Below, in pieces: positions 32,163 through 40,978 of a stretch of 61,627 nt of DNA. The notes under the pieces are model-generated. The model was not told the origin of the DNA. It did not search any database and saw nothing but the letters and a program-made list of their open reading frames with translations. The stretch lies in contig DJYQ01000005.1 of NCBI GenBank assembly GCA_002450165.1, positions 1 to 61,627 of the forward strand. Direction: 5' to 3'. Position 1 is the first letter of the stretch, and every line of letters begins with the position of its first letter. Origin of the DNA: Prevotellaceae bacterium UBA6974 (lineage in GTDB: Bacteria; Bacteroidota; Bacteroidia; Bacteroidales; Bacteroidaceae). The position numbers and the translations under genes are program-made.

Positions 32163-32861
32163 ATGAAACTCTTCAAGACACTCATATCCGTTATTGTCGC
32201 CAGCATGGCATTTGTATCCTGCCAGGAGACAGACAACACCTTCGACCCGTACGAAAACTGGCAGGCCCGCAATGCAGACTGGTGGGAAGCCATAGTACGT
32301 GATTCGGTACACGCCGCCATTGACCAGGCGAAGGCACAGTGGGGCGAACAGTGGCAGGAACATTGCCAGTGGCGTATGATTCGTACCCTGTACAAGTCGC
32401 AGGACGAGGCAGGTACCATATTGGATTCCATCTGTGTCAAGGACCTGGGCAACGATTTGACAGGCGAAGAACTGCAGGCATCCATCGAGAAGGGTTCACC
32501 TGCACATAGTGATTCGGTACGCATTTCTTTCAGGGGATACCTTATGCCGGCACTGAACTATACTGGTCATGGCAGCGAGATGGCGGTGGTTCAAGAGGTA
32601 TTCTCCACCTCATATTACGGGGATTACAACCCAAGCACCGCAACACCTGTCCTGATGGGCATCAGCAGTTTGGTCGAGGGTTTCAAGACTGCCTTGCAGT
32701 ATATGAAGGATGGGGATCACTGGATGATATACATCCCCTATAAGCTGGGTTACAATGCTACGGCACAGGGAAAAATTCCTGCGTACTCCACACTGCAGTT
32801 CGACGTGCACTTTGTCAAGTGGTACGAATCGGGCAGTAACATTCCATCGGTTTGGGACTGA
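32163..32861 (+). CDS. FKBP-type peptidyl-prolyl isomerase lipoprotein
   Basis: A 232-aa lipoprotein (MKLFKTLISVIVASMAFVSC). The N-terminal part is helical; the C-terminal 110 residues fit an FKBP domain (VRISFRGYL, PVLMGISSLVEGFKTALQYM, HWMIYIPYKLGYNA, STLQFDVHFV). Probably a folding helper facing the periplasm or cell surface. Its ATG immediately follows the glyS stop, so the two are read together. Confidence 0.83.
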   Translation: MKLFKTLISVIVASMAFVSCQETDNTFDPYENWQARNADWWEAIVRDSVHAAIDQAKAQWGEQWQEHCQWRMIRTLYKSQDEAGTILDSICVKDLGNDLTGEELQASIEKGSPAHSDSVRISFRGYLMPALNYTGHGSEMAVVQEVFSTSYYGDYNPSTATPVLMGISSLVEGFKTALQYMKDGDHWMIYIPYKLGYNATAQGKIPAYSTLQFDVHFVKWYESGSNIPSVWD

Positions 32862-32886
32862 AGTGCTGTGATTTGAGAAAAAGTTA

Positions 32887-32894
32887 TATCTTTG
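32887..32894 (+). promoter_or_regulatory. -7 box TATCTTTG upstream of the IMP cyclohydrolase gene
   Basis: Exact TAnnTTTG match 31 bases before the start codon; -33 unclear. It may drive the whole purine and cell-shape cluster. Confidence 0.5.
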
Positions 32895-32925
32895 CACGCG
32901 CAAAATCATAAATCATTATATCGAA

Positions 32926-33516
32926 ATGGAAGAGAAAAAAATCAGGAGGGCGCTGGTAAGCGTGTTTCACAAGGATGGGCTGGATACCATCTTGAAGGAG
33001 TTACATACCCAGGGAGTCGAGTTGCTCAGCACGGGCGGTACCCAGTCTTTTATCGAGAGTCTGGGAATCCCATGTACCAAGGTCGAGGACATCACCGGCT
33101 ACCCCAGCATATTGGGCGGTCGGGTTAAAACCTTGCATCCCAAGGTTTTCGGCGGAATTTTGGGCCGTCGTGAACTGGAGGATGACCGTGAGCAGATGGC
33201 CCGGTATCAAATTCCGGAAATAGACCTTGTCATAGTGGATCTCTATCCTTTCGAGCAGACAGTGGCAAGTGGCGCATGCGAGGCGGACATTATCGAGAAA
33301 ATTGATATAGGCGGAATCAGCCTGATACGTGCAGGTGCCAAGAATTTCCGTGATGTTGTCATTGTACCGTCAAAGGCCGAATACCAGCCACTGCTGGAAC
33401 TCCTGCAGAAGAAGGGTGGCGTGAGCGACTTGGAAGACCGTAAGTGGTTTGCAGCACGTGCCTTTGGCGTTTCAAGCCATTATGATACTGCGATACACGA
33501 TTATTTTATAAAGTAA
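32926..33516 (+). CDS. purH: Stand-alone IMP cyclohydrolase (PurH N-terminal domain)
   Basis: A 196-aa MGS-like domain protein matching only the N-terminal half of bifunctional PurH: RRALVSVFHKDGL, ELLSTGGTQSF, GRVKTLHPKVFGGIL, DLYPFEQTV, IDIGGISLIRAGAKN and RAFGVSSHYDTAI. It closes the last ring of IMP in purine synthesis. The AICAR transformylase half is absent and the gene ends cleanly with its own stop, so that activity must be encoded elsewhere, as in other Bacteroidales. It precedes mreB by 22 bases. Confidence 0.92.
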   Translation: MEEKKIRRALVSVFHKDGLDTILKELHTQGVELLSTGGTQSFIESLGIPCTKVEDITGYPSILGGRVKTLHPKVFGGILGRRELEDDREQMARYQIPEIDLVIVDLYPFEQTVASGACEADIIEKIDIGGISLIRAGAKNFRDVVIVPSKAEYQPLLELLQKKGGVSDLEDRKWFAARAFGVSSHYDTAIHDYFIK

Positions 33517-33538
33517 AAAGAAAAACAATATACACGAA

Positions 33539-34558
33539 ATGGGATTATTTAGTTTTACCAAAGAAATTGCGATGGACTTGGGTACGGCAAATACCATCAT
33601 AATCAATGATGGCAAGATTGTCGTAGATGAGCCCAGCGTAGTTGCCCTGGACCGACGCACTGACAGGATGCTTGCCGTGGGTGCCCCGGCAGAGCTTATG
33701 TACGAAAAGACCAACTCCGGTATCCGTGCAATCCGTCCATTGCGGGACGGTGTGATTGCAGACTTCAATGCCTGCGAGCAGATGATGCGTGGTCTGATTA
33801 AGAAAGTCAATACAGGTTCGCGTCTGTTCACTCCGTCAATGAAGATGGTGATTGGCGTTCCGAGCGGCAGCACCGAAGTCGAAAAGCGTGCCGTCCGTGA
33901 CAGTGCCGAGCATGCCGGTGGCCGCGAGGTGTACCTGATTTACGAGCCGATGGCAGCCGCTATAGGTATAGGTCTGGACGTCCTTGCTCCTGAGGGTAAT
34001 ATGATTGTGGACATAGGCGGTGGCAGTACCGAGATAGCCGTAATAAGCCTGGGAGGTATCGTCGCAGACAAATCAATGCGTGTTGCCGGTGACGAGTTAA
34101 CGGCTGATATTCAGGAATACATGGCACGCCAGCATAATGTCAAGGTTTCTGAGCGTATGGCCGAGCGCATCAAGAAAAACGTAGGTGCCGCGCTTACCGA
34201 ATTGGGTGACGAGGCTCCGGAAGACTTCATAGTGCACGGTCCTAACAAAATCACGGCCTTGCCTATGGAGGTCAAGGTATGCTACCAGGAAATTGCACGT
34301 TGTCTGGAGAAGACTGTTTCCAAGATAGAGACTGCTGTATTGCAGGCATTGGAGGAGACTCCGCCAGAACTGTATGCTGATATAGTGAAGAACGGAATCT
34401 ATCTGGCTGGCGGCGGTGCCTTGCTCAAGGGTCTTGCCCGACGTCTGTCCGAGAAAATCGGCATCGATTTCCACGTAGCCGACGATCCGTTGCGCTGCGT
34501 AGCCAAGGGAACAGGTGTAGCTCTGAAGCATGTTCATGACTTCCCCTTCCTGATGTGA
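33539..34558 (+). CDS. mreB: Rod shape-determining protein MreB
   Basis: A 339-aa actin-like ATPase organising lateral wall synthesis beneath the inner membrane. Phosphate-binding motifs MDLGTANTIIINDGKIVVDE and MIVDIGGGSTEIAVISLGG, and the adenosine motif GIYLAGGGALLKGL, are all present. The N-terminal MGLFSFTKEIAMD is usual. First of five elongasome genes in close succession. Confidence 0.97.
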   Translation: MGLFSFTKEIAMDLGTANTIIINDGKIVVDEPSVVALDRRTDRMLAVGAPAELMYEKTNSGIRAIRPLRDGVIADFNACEQMMRGLIKKVNTGSRLFTPSMKMVIGVPSGSTEVEKRAVRDSAEHAGGREVYLIYEPMAAAIGIGLDVLAPEGNMIVDIGGGSTEIAVISLGGIVADKSMRVAGDELTADIQEYMARQHNVKVSERMAERIKKNVGAALTELGDEAPEDFIVHGPNKITALPMEVKVCYQEIARCLEKTVSKIETAVLQALEETPPELYADIVKNGIYLAGGGALLKGLARRLSEKIGIDFHVADDPLRCVAKGTGVALKHVHDFPFLM

Positions 34559-34566
34559 TGTCCTGA

Positions 34567-35355
34567 ATGAGGATAATATTAGACTGGATAGATAAAAACT
34601 TGCACACGCTGATGTTCCTCCTGCTGGAGAGCATCAGCCTTGTGTTGTTATTTCAGTTCAACAGTTATCAGGGAAGCCTGTGGTTCACAAGTGCCAATAC
34701 AGTCGTGAGCACGATACAGGGGTGGGAAAACCAGGTTGTTGCATATATGAACCTGGGTGCGGAAAACAGGAGCCTGACCGAACGCAATATCCAGCTCCAG
34801 CTCCAGCTCACAACGTTGCGCGAAAAACTGAGAGAGGCAGGTCAGGACAGTTCGCAGGCAGTGCGTCTGGATACCATGAGGCTGCTCAGTGCCCGTGTCA
34901 TCAACAACAGCATTGCACAAAAGGACAACTTCATTACCATAGACCGTGGCAGCAGGGATGGAGTCCGACCCGAAATGGGTGTCGTCTCCGGTACTGGTAT
35001 CGTTGGCATTGTCAGTCAGGTCTCCAGCCATGCAGCAATAGTCATACCCATTCTGAATAGCAAATGCCGCATCAGCTGCCGTTTGCGCAACAGCGGCTAT
35101 TTCGGCTATCTGCATTGGGATGGCGGCAGTCCGATTGAAGCCCTTCTAAATGATATTCCGCGTCATGCCCGTCTCAGGAAGGGTGATGCTGTAGAGACAA
35201 GCGGTTATTCCAGTTCCTTCCCCGAGGGTATCTTTGTAGGGCGCATACTGAAAATCCGTAACAGCAGTGACGGACTCAGCTACGAGCCTGTGATAGCACT
35301 TTCTGCTGATTTGGCCAACGTGCGTAATGTATCTGTAATTCTGGGAAAGAAATGA
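34567..35355 (+). CDS. mreC: Rod shape-determining protein MreC
   Basis: A 262-aa protein with an N-terminal membrane segment (TLMFLLLESISLVLLFQFNS), a periplasmic coiled coil (NRSLTERNIQLQLQLTTLRE) and the beta-rich MreC domain (ITIDRGSRDGVRPEMGVVSG, then GIVGIVSQVSSHAAIVIPIL). It links MreB to the periplasmic synthases. It starts eight bases after mreB and overlaps mreD by four. Confidence 0.93.
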   Translation: MRIILDWIDKNLHTLMFLLLESISLVLLFQFNSYQGSLWFTSANTVVSTIQGWENQVVAYMNLGAENRSLTERNIQLQLQLTTLREKLREAGQDSSQAVRLDTMRLLSARVINNSIAQKDNFITIDRGSRDGVRPEMGVVSGTGIVGIVSQVSSHAAIVIPILNSKCRISCRLRNSGYFGYLHWDGGSPIEALLNDIPRHARLRKGDAVETSGYSSSFPEGIFVGRILKIRNSSDGLSYEPVIALSADLANVRNVSVILGKK

Positions 35356-35867
35356 TTAACTCTTATTTTGGGCGTATATGGCAGATAATAGTAATACTGG
35401 CACTGCAGGTGTTGGTGTTTGACTATATCCATTTGTGGGGGTACGCAACTCCGATACTGGGTGTGATGGTTGTAGTCTATTCCCCGCTCAGCGACAACCG
35501 CCTGGCAAATATGACGATGTCTTTTCTTGCAGGTTTGGTAATGGATATGTTTACCAATACACCAGGAGTGGCTGCAGCATCGATGACCCTGGCATCGTTT
35601 ATCCAGCATCCCTTGCTGGAGGCGATGGTTGCAAAGGATGCTGACGAAAGTATGCTGCCATCATGGCATACAATGGGAATGGCATCCTACAGTGCTTACT
35701 TGGCCATTATGCTGGCAGTCTATCATATGGCATATTTTGTCCTCGAGGTATTTTCGTTCCTGAATCCCAGGGATTTGTTCATCTCCATGGGTTGCAGTTA
35801 TGTTTTAAGTTATATATTGGCAATGTCCTTCGAGCTGTTTCGTTTTACGAAGCGGGACAAGGCCTGA
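35352..35867 (+). CDS. mreD: Rod shape-determining protein MreD
   Basis: A 171-aa integral membrane protein with about five membrane segments (IIVILALQVLVFDYIHLWGY, ATPILGVMVVVYSPL, MTMSFLAGLVMDMFTNTPGV and others). Assignment rests on size, hydrophobicity, the FLAGLVMDMF-type motif and its place between mreC and mrdA. It overlaps mreC by four bases, so translation is coupled. Confidence 0.88.
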   Translation: MINSYFGRIWQIIVILALQVLVFDYIHLWGYATPILGVMVVVYSPLSDNRLANMTMSFLAGLVMDMFTNTPGVAAASMTLASFIQHPLLEAMVAKDADESMLPSWHTMGMASYSAYLAIMLAVYHMAYFVLEVFSFLNPRDLFISMGCSYVLSYILAMSFELFRFTKRDKA

Positions 35868-35894
35868 TGTCAGACAATACAGTTCTCGGTACCG

Positions 35895-37757
35895 ATGCTG
35901 GCAGAGAGAAATTACGAATTGGGCAAGCGACGCTACGTGCTGGGAGCTATAGCATTTGCTGTTGTCTTTATATACGTACTGCGTCTTTTCTCCCTGCAGT
36001 TGCTCAGTGATGATTTCAAGCGTAATGCCGACAGCAATGCTTTTCTGCGCCGTATTCAATATCCCGCCAGGGGCGGCATTACCGACCGCAATGGAAAATT
36101 GATGGTTTACAACCAGCCGGCCTATGATATCATGGTTGTCATGAAAGAACAGGAGGGCGTTGATACGGCAGGTTTGTGTAATGCCCTGGGTATTACGGTG
36201 GAATGGTACGAAAAGCGCATGCAGGAAATCAAGGACCGCAGCCGTAACCCGGGATATAGCAGCTATACCGAACAGTTATTCATGAGCCAGCTCAATACCG
36301 AGGAGTTTAGCGCCTTTCAGGAAAAACTGTTTCGCTTTCCTGGTTTTTCCATCCAAAAGCGCAGCATACGTCAATATACCATGTCACATGCTGCTCATAT
36401 CCTGGGTGACGTAGGCGAGGTCAGTCCATCGGACATAGAGGCGGATGATTATTACAGGAGCGGTGATTATATTGGAAAGTTGGGCGTCGAGCGTTTCTAT
36501 GAAAAACAACTGCGTGGCGAGAAGGGTGTCGAGATACTGTTGAGGGATGCCCGTGGACGTATCAAGGGAAAGTATCAGAACGGCAAAATGGACCGTGCCC
36601 CGGAACCGGGTCGTAACCTGACGCTGTCACTGGATTTGGACCTCCAGGCTCTTGGCGAGCGGCTGATGACAGGTAAGAAAGGTGCTATTGTCGCAATAGA
36701 ACCCAGTACAGGTGAAGTGTTGTGCATGGTCAGTTCTCCTACATATGATCCGCGCAAAATGGTAGGTCGCCAGCGAGGGGTTAACAGTGCCAATCTGAAT
36801 CGCGATCCTGCACGGCCGTTGCTGAACCGTGCCATTATGGGACAGTATCCGCCCGGATCGACTTTCAAGACCAGTCAGGGACTGACATTCCTGCAAGAAG
36901 GCATCATCAGTCCTGCGACAGCCTATCCATGTAGCCATGGTTTCAGATGCGCCGGCATGAAAGTGGGTTGTCATTCTCATCCTGCCCCGCTTCCTTTGAT
37001 TCCATCGATTGCTACGTCATGTAACGGATATTTTTGCTGGGGTCTGTACCATATGTTTGGAAATCGCAAGAAATATGGTAGCATACAGGAAGCCATGACT
37101 ACATGGAAGGACTTCATGGTAAGCATGGGATTCGGCTATCCGCTGGGAATAGACCTCCCCGGCGAGAAGCGCGGCATGATACCCAATGCCGATTACTATG
37201 ACAAGGCATACGGCAAGGACTGGACCAGCCTGTCGGTTATCAGTATAGCTATTGGACAGGGCGAGGTACTTTTAACACCCCTGCAGATAGCCAATCTCGG
37301 TGCAACGATAGCCAATCGCGGATGGTTCATTACACCCCATGTGGTGAAGCATATCCAGGACGAACCGTTGGATACCCTATATACGCACAAGAGATACACC
37401 AAGGTCAAGCCCCAGTATTACCAATACATAGTCGAGGGTATGCGCAAGGCTGTGACAGGTGGCACGTGCCGTGGTGCCAATACCACTATGTACGAGGTCT
37501 GCGGCAAGACAGGTACGGCGCAGAATCCCCATGGTCGGGACCATTCGGCCTTCATGGGCTTTGCTCCTATGGATAACCCCCGGATAGCAGTCTGCGTATA
37601 TGTCGAGAATGGCGGTTTCGGAGCCCATTTCGGTGTGCCCATAGGTGCACTTATAATGGAACAATATATAAACGGAAAACTGAGCGAGGGGTCCGAAGCC
37701 CGTGCCAAGTCATTTGAAAACATGCATACAATATCAATCCAAGATGGCACTGAATAA
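35895..37757 (+). CDS. mrdA: Penicillin-binding protein 2 (elongasome transpeptidase)
   Basis: A 620-aa protein with one N-terminal membrane anchor (YVLGAIAFAVVFIYVLRLFS), a dimerisation domain and a transpeptidase domain. Active-site motifs are STFK at 322-325 (Ser322 nucleophile), SCN at 375-377 and KTGT at 538-541. Several Cys and His lie between the first two motifs (C346, C352, C359, H360), as in PBP2 proteins with a metal-binding loop. It cross-links peptidoglycan during cell elongation with RodA, whose gene overlaps its 3' end. Confidence 0.96.
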   Translation: MLAERNYELGKRRYVLGAIAFAVVFIYVLRLFSLQLLSDDFKRNADSNAFLRRIQYPARGGITDRNGKLMVYNQPAYDIMVVMKEQEGVDTAGLCNALGITVEWYEKRMQEIKDRSRNPGYSSYTEQLFMSQLNTEEFSAFQEKLFRFPGFSIQKRSIRQYTMSHAAHILGDVGEVSPSDIEADDYYRSGDYIGKLGVERFYEKQLRGEKGVEILLRDARGRIKGKYQNGKMDRAPEPGRNLTLSLDLDLQALGERLMTGKKGAIVAIEPSTGEVLCMVSSPTYDPRKMVGRQRGVNSANLNRDPARPLLNRAIMGQYPPGSTFKTSQGLTFLQEGIISPATAYPCSHGFRCAGMKVGCHSHPAPLPLIPSIATSCNGYFCWGLYHMFGNRKKYGSIQEAMTTWKDFMVSMGFGYPLGIDLPGEKRGMIPNADYYDKAYGKDWTSLSVISIAIGQGEVLLTPLQIANLGATIANRGWFITPHVVKHIQDEPLDTLYTHKRYTKVKPQYYQYIVEGMRKAVTGGTCRGANTTMYEVCGKTGTAQNPHGRDHSAFMGFAPMDNPRIAVCVYVENGGFGAHFGVPIGALIMEQYINGKLSEGSEARAKSFENMHTISIQDGTE

Positions 37758-39225
37758 CTCCAATAGAAAAGACGAAGGAATCCTACGCAGCTTGGACTGG
37801 TTCACGCTGTTCCTTTTTGTGGCACTGCTGGCCATGGGTTGGATGAGTGTATGCGGTGCCAGTTATGATTTCGAGGAAGGCACACAACTGCTGGATTTTG
37901 GCAGTCGCAGCGGTATGCAGATAATATGGATATTGACCTCGCTGTTGCTTGGGACGGTTATACTGTGTATTGATGACCGTATAGTCGAGAGCTTCTCGTA
38001 CATTATATATATTGGATTCGTAATACTGCTGTTCGCAACTCCGTTTCTGGCTCATGATATCAAGGGCAGTCTTTCGTGGATTAAGATAGGTTCATTCAGC
38101 ATTCAGCCTGCCGAGTTTGCTAAGTTCGGCACGGCACTGTGTGTGGCAAAGGCGATATCGTCGTTCAACCTCAGGCTGGATAAATGGCGCGACCTGATTA
38201 TCTGCGGTATCATCGTATTGGTGCCAATGTTACTGATTGTGCTGCAAAAGGAGACAGGCTCGGCACTGGTCTATCTTGCATTCTTCTTTATGTTCTACCG
38301 CGAGGGAATGGCAGGCAGTATCCTGTTCAGCGGTGCTGCTGCTGTCCTGTATTTCGTGGTAGGCATACGATATGCAGACGAACCGTTATGGGGCATTGTA
38401 CAAATCAGTATGGGCGAGTTTCTGGTACTTGCCGCCATCCATCTGTTCTCTTCCATTATGATGTGGGTATATACACCGTTGCGCGGTCCTTTCATGAGAG
38501 TGCTACTGATAGGCTCTTTGACATATATCTTTGCCGTGCTTTTCTGCAAATATATGTTGCCGTTCAATGCCTGCTGGGTACAATGGGTAGTGCTTGCCGT
38601 AATGACTATATACCTTTTCTATCTGGCGCTGCGCGACAGGCTGTTAAGCTATGCGCTGATAGGAATATTCGCCATGGGCAGTACAGGATTTTTTTACAGC
38701 GTTGACTATGTGCTGAACGAAGTGATGCAGAAGCACCAGCAGACCCGTGTACGTGTGTTGCTGGGATTGGAGGATGACCCCCGTGGTGCCGGCTACAATG
38801 TGATTCAGGCCAAGATAGCCATAGGCAGTGGCGGGCTGTACGGAAAAGGCTTCCTGAATGGTACTCAGACAAAACTGAAATACGTCCCCGAGCAGGATAC
38901 GGACTTTATATTCTGTACGGTGGGCGAGGAGGAAGGCTTCGTAGGCTGCACCTTGGTACTTGTGCTGTTTCTGATATTGACCCTGCGTCTGATTCACCTG
39001 GCAGAGCGACAACCGTTGCGCTTCGGACGTGTTTATGGCTACTGCGTGCTGAGCATATTCATGTTCCACGTATTCATCAATGTCGGTATGGTGCTCGGCC
39101 TGACTCCCGTTATCGGGATACCACTGCCGTTCTTCAGCTACGGAGGCTCGTCCCTTTGGGGCTTCACCATCCTGCTTTTTATCTTCCTCAGGATAGACGC
39201 GGCCCGCAACAGACTGCTGCATTGA
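37744..39225 (+). CDS. rodA: Peptidoglycan glycosyltransferase RodA
   Basis: Starting at the ATG at 37744 gives 493 aa (MALNNSNRKDEGILRSLDWF); the frame is open further upstream but that part lies within mrdA. It is a SEDS-family polytopic membrane glycan polymerase: LSWIKIGSFSIQPAEFAKFG, VLLGLEDDPRGAGYNVIQAK, KYVPEQDTDFIFCTVGEEEG and TPVIGIPLPFFSYGGSSLWG are family signatures. The protein is longer than E. coli RodA because of an extra hydrophobic region (about 190-330), which I have seen described for Bacteroidetes RodA. It overlaps mrdA by 14 bases. Confidence 0.95.
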   Translation: MALNNSNRKDEGILRSLDWFTLFLFVALLAMGWMSVCGASYDFEEGTQLLDFGSRSGMQIIWILTSLLLGTVILCIDDRIVESFSYIIYIGFVILLFATPFLAHDIKGSLSWIKIGSFSIQPAEFAKFGTALCVAKAISSFNLRLDKWRDLIICGIIVLVPMLLIVLQKETGSALVYLAFFFMFYREGMAGSILFSGAAAVLYFVVGIRYADEPLWGIVQISMGEFLVLAAIHLFSSIMMWVYTPLRGPFMRVLLIGSLTYIFAVLFCKYMLPFNACWVQWVVLAVMTIYLFYLALRDRLLSYALIGIFAMGSTGFFYSVDYVLNEVMQKHQQTRVRVLLGLEDDPRGAGYNVIQAKIAIGSGGLYGKGFLNGTQTKLKYVPEQDTDFIFCTVGEEEGFVGCTLVLVLFLILTLRLIHLAERQPLRFGRVYGYCVLSIFMFHVFINVGMVLGLTPVIGIPLPFFSYGGSSLWGFTILLFIFLRIDAARNRLLH

Positions 39226-39268
39226 TTTCCGTTTGAAAAGCCTTCAGAGTGCTCTCACCCGTCTTTTT

Positions 39269-39338
39269 GGCTCGAGCCAAACGATCAAATGGCATGAGCC
39301 AATCGATCAATCGGCTTAAGCCAAACGACAAAATGGCT
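39269..39338. repeat. 22-bp tandem repeat with palindromic core
   Basis: Units start at 39269, 39291 and 39313, with a partial fourth at 39335. Each begins with a near-palindromic 10-mer (GGCTCGAGCC, GGCATGAGCC, GGCTTAAGCC) followed by a 12-base AT-rich spacer such as AAACGATCAAAT. The period is exactly 22. It lies between the convergent rodA and gldH genes. No CRISPR-like spacers. Confidence 0.8.
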
Positions 39339-39359
39339 CTATAGGAAAATAATAACAGA

Positions 39360-39821
39360 CTATTGGAACGATATGCAAATTCCGACGTCATGCAGTTGTG
39401 GTATGGTTTCCTGTCTCATCAGATGCATTAGCCTGAGTTTGCCTTTCTGTCCTTTTTCCAACTGTATGGGCTTGATTTCTGCATTGATGCTGAACAGGGT
39501 TACACCGGATGCATCGATGTGTCTGCCATCTTCGCTTAGGTCAATGCGTACGGTGTCGCGTTTAATCATGTGCGGATTGTCCAGTTCCACCTCGCGTGCG
39601 ACCCAGACAGTGCGATAGGGGAAGCGTGTGCCTACCCTGAGTTGCACTTGCATGCCGTAGTTGCAAGTTGCTGGTATTTCCGGTATGTCATAAGTGAGTG
39701 TATCGGTACGCTCCCAGCCATTATTTCCGCTGACTGTGCGAAACTGGTGCTGGATTGTTCCATCGGTACAGCTACTTAGCAGCAGAGCCGCCAGTATTAG
39801 GCTTACCGTGCTTCTTGCCAT
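39360..39821 (-). CDS. gldH: Gliding-motility-type lipoprotein GldH
   Basis: The ATG at 39821 gives 153 aa with a lipoprotein signal (MARSTVSLILAALLLSSC); upstream frame extension lies within ricT and is not used. The remainder (TLTYDIPEIPATCNYGMQVQ, LRVGTRFPYRTVWVAREVEL, and HDVGICISF at the end) fits the GldH family. GldH is needed for gliding in flavobacteria but is widespread in non-gliding Bacteroidales, where its role is unclear. Its start lies 50 bases inside the end of ricT. Confidence 0.82.
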   Translation of the reverse strand: MARSTVSLILAALLLSSCTDGTIQHQFRTVSGNNGWERTDTLTYDIPEIPATCNYGMQVQLRVGTRFPYRTVWVAREVELDNPHMIKRDTVRIDLSEDGRHIDASGVTLFSINAEIKPIQLEKGQKGKLRLMHLMRQETIPQLHDVGICISFQ

Positions 39822-40914
39822 TGTTCTTCTTTTTTTTCTTGTGCTTGCTGTGGAACTTGCTGTCAAAGCGGTTAAGGTCCTCTTGTGTTGCCAGGTCAAC
39901 GTGCAACTGGGGTTTAGCGTGTCCGCCCTCGATTAGGGAATCGGGCTTCTCGCCATTCTTGTTCATCGTTATGATTTCTATTGCACGCTGTGCCGAAATC
40001 TCTGTTACGTTGGCAGCCAGGTGTTTGTCTGATGAATATGATACGCGACCGCGCAGGATATCTGCTTTGAAGAAGAACCATTCGCCGTCCTGGGTGCACA
40101 GTACGGCATCGCGCTGCGGTAGTTTTTGCGAGGCTTCGATATACTGGTCAACCTCGTAATTCATGCAGCATTTTAATTTGGCGCACTGTCCGGCCAGTTT
40201 CTGTGGGTTGAGTGACAAATCCTGAATACGTGCAGCAGGAGTTCCAACGCTGGTGAAGTTCTTCATCCATGTCGAACAGCACAACTCGCGTCCGCAGGGT
40301 CCGAAACCACCGATACGTCCTGCTTCCTGGCGGGCACCAATCTGCTTCATCTCGATGCGTATGTGGAATACCTCGGCCAGCACTTTTATCAACTGACGGA
40401 AATCTACCCGACCGTCTGCTATGTAGTAAAATATGGCCTTGCCGCCATCACCCTGATATTCGACATCGCCTATTTTCATTTCCAGTCCCAGATCCTTGGC
40501 TATCTGGCGGGACTCGATCATGGTCTGGTGCTCGCGCGCCTTGGCTGCCTCGTATTTCTCAAGATCAGCCTCGCGGGCAATCCTGTATATTCTCTTGATG
40601 TCATCAGGGTTCTTCAGGTTGGCCTTGCGGACTTGCAGCGCAACTAATGCACCGGTCATAGTAACCGTTCCTATGTCGTGTCCGGGTGTACCTTCGACCG
40701 CAACGACATCGCCCTTGTGCAGTTCCAGGTTGTTGCTGTTGTGATAATATCCCTTGCGCGTATTCTTGAACTGTACCTCCACAAGGTCGCTGGCCTCGGT
40801 GTTACCTGGTATGTCGGCCATGTAGTCGAAGACGTTGAGTTGTGTGTAATGGTTGGCATGCCAACCCTTGGCACACAGGCCGCGTCCGCCACCGCAAATA
40901 TATCTGTTTTCCAT
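39772..40914 (-). CDS. ricT: PSP1-domain protein RicT (YaaT family)
   Basis: A 380-aa protein. The PSP1 domain includes VEVQFKNTRKGYYHN and GDVVAVEGTPGHDIG; the conserved Cys region FGPCGRELCCSTWM and GQCAKLKCCMNYE supplies the iron-sulfur ligands of RicT-type proteins. The C-terminus is a Lys-rich low-complexity tail. In Bacillus, RicT with RicA and RicF forms an iron-sulfur complex controlling RNA processing by RNase Y; in Bacteroidales the role is not established. Usual neighbours holB and gldH are present. Confidence 0.9.
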   Translation of the reverse strand: MENRYICGGGRGLCAKGWHANHYTQLNVFDYMADIPGNTEASDLVEVQFKNTRKGYYHNSNNLELHKGDVVAVEGTPGHDIGTVTMTGALVALQVRKANLKNPDDIKRIYRIAREADLEKYEAAKAREHQTMIESRQIAKDLGLEMKIGDVEYQGDGGKAIFYYIADGRVDFRQLIKVLAEVFHIRIEMKQIGARQEAGRIGGFGPCGRELCCSTWMKNFTSVGTPAARIQDLSLNPQKLAGQCAKLKCCMNYEVDQYIEASQKLPQRDAVLCTQDGEWFFFKADILRGRVSYSSDKHLAANVTEISAQRAIEIITMNKNGEKPDSLIEGGHAKPQLHVDLATQEDLNRFDSKFHSKHKKKKKNNGKKHGKPNTGGSAAK

Positions 40915-40920
40915 TTGTGT

Positions 40921-40955
40921 TGTTTACTGTTTACCGTTTATTGTTTGGTGTTTAC
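40921..40955. repeat. Five 7-bp repeats TGTTTAC
   Basis: Units TGTTTAC, TGTTTAC, CGTTTAT, TGTTTGG, TGTTTAC fill 35 bases between holB and ricT. Simple-sequence repeat of unknown role. Confidence 0.7.
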
Positions 40956-40978
40956 CTCTCCGTCGGTAGGGTGGTGTT

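Noticed and set aside
40921..40955. Regulatory role for the TGTTTAC heptamer repeats
   Set aside because: Simple sequence with no position relative to a promoter; kept only as a repeat.
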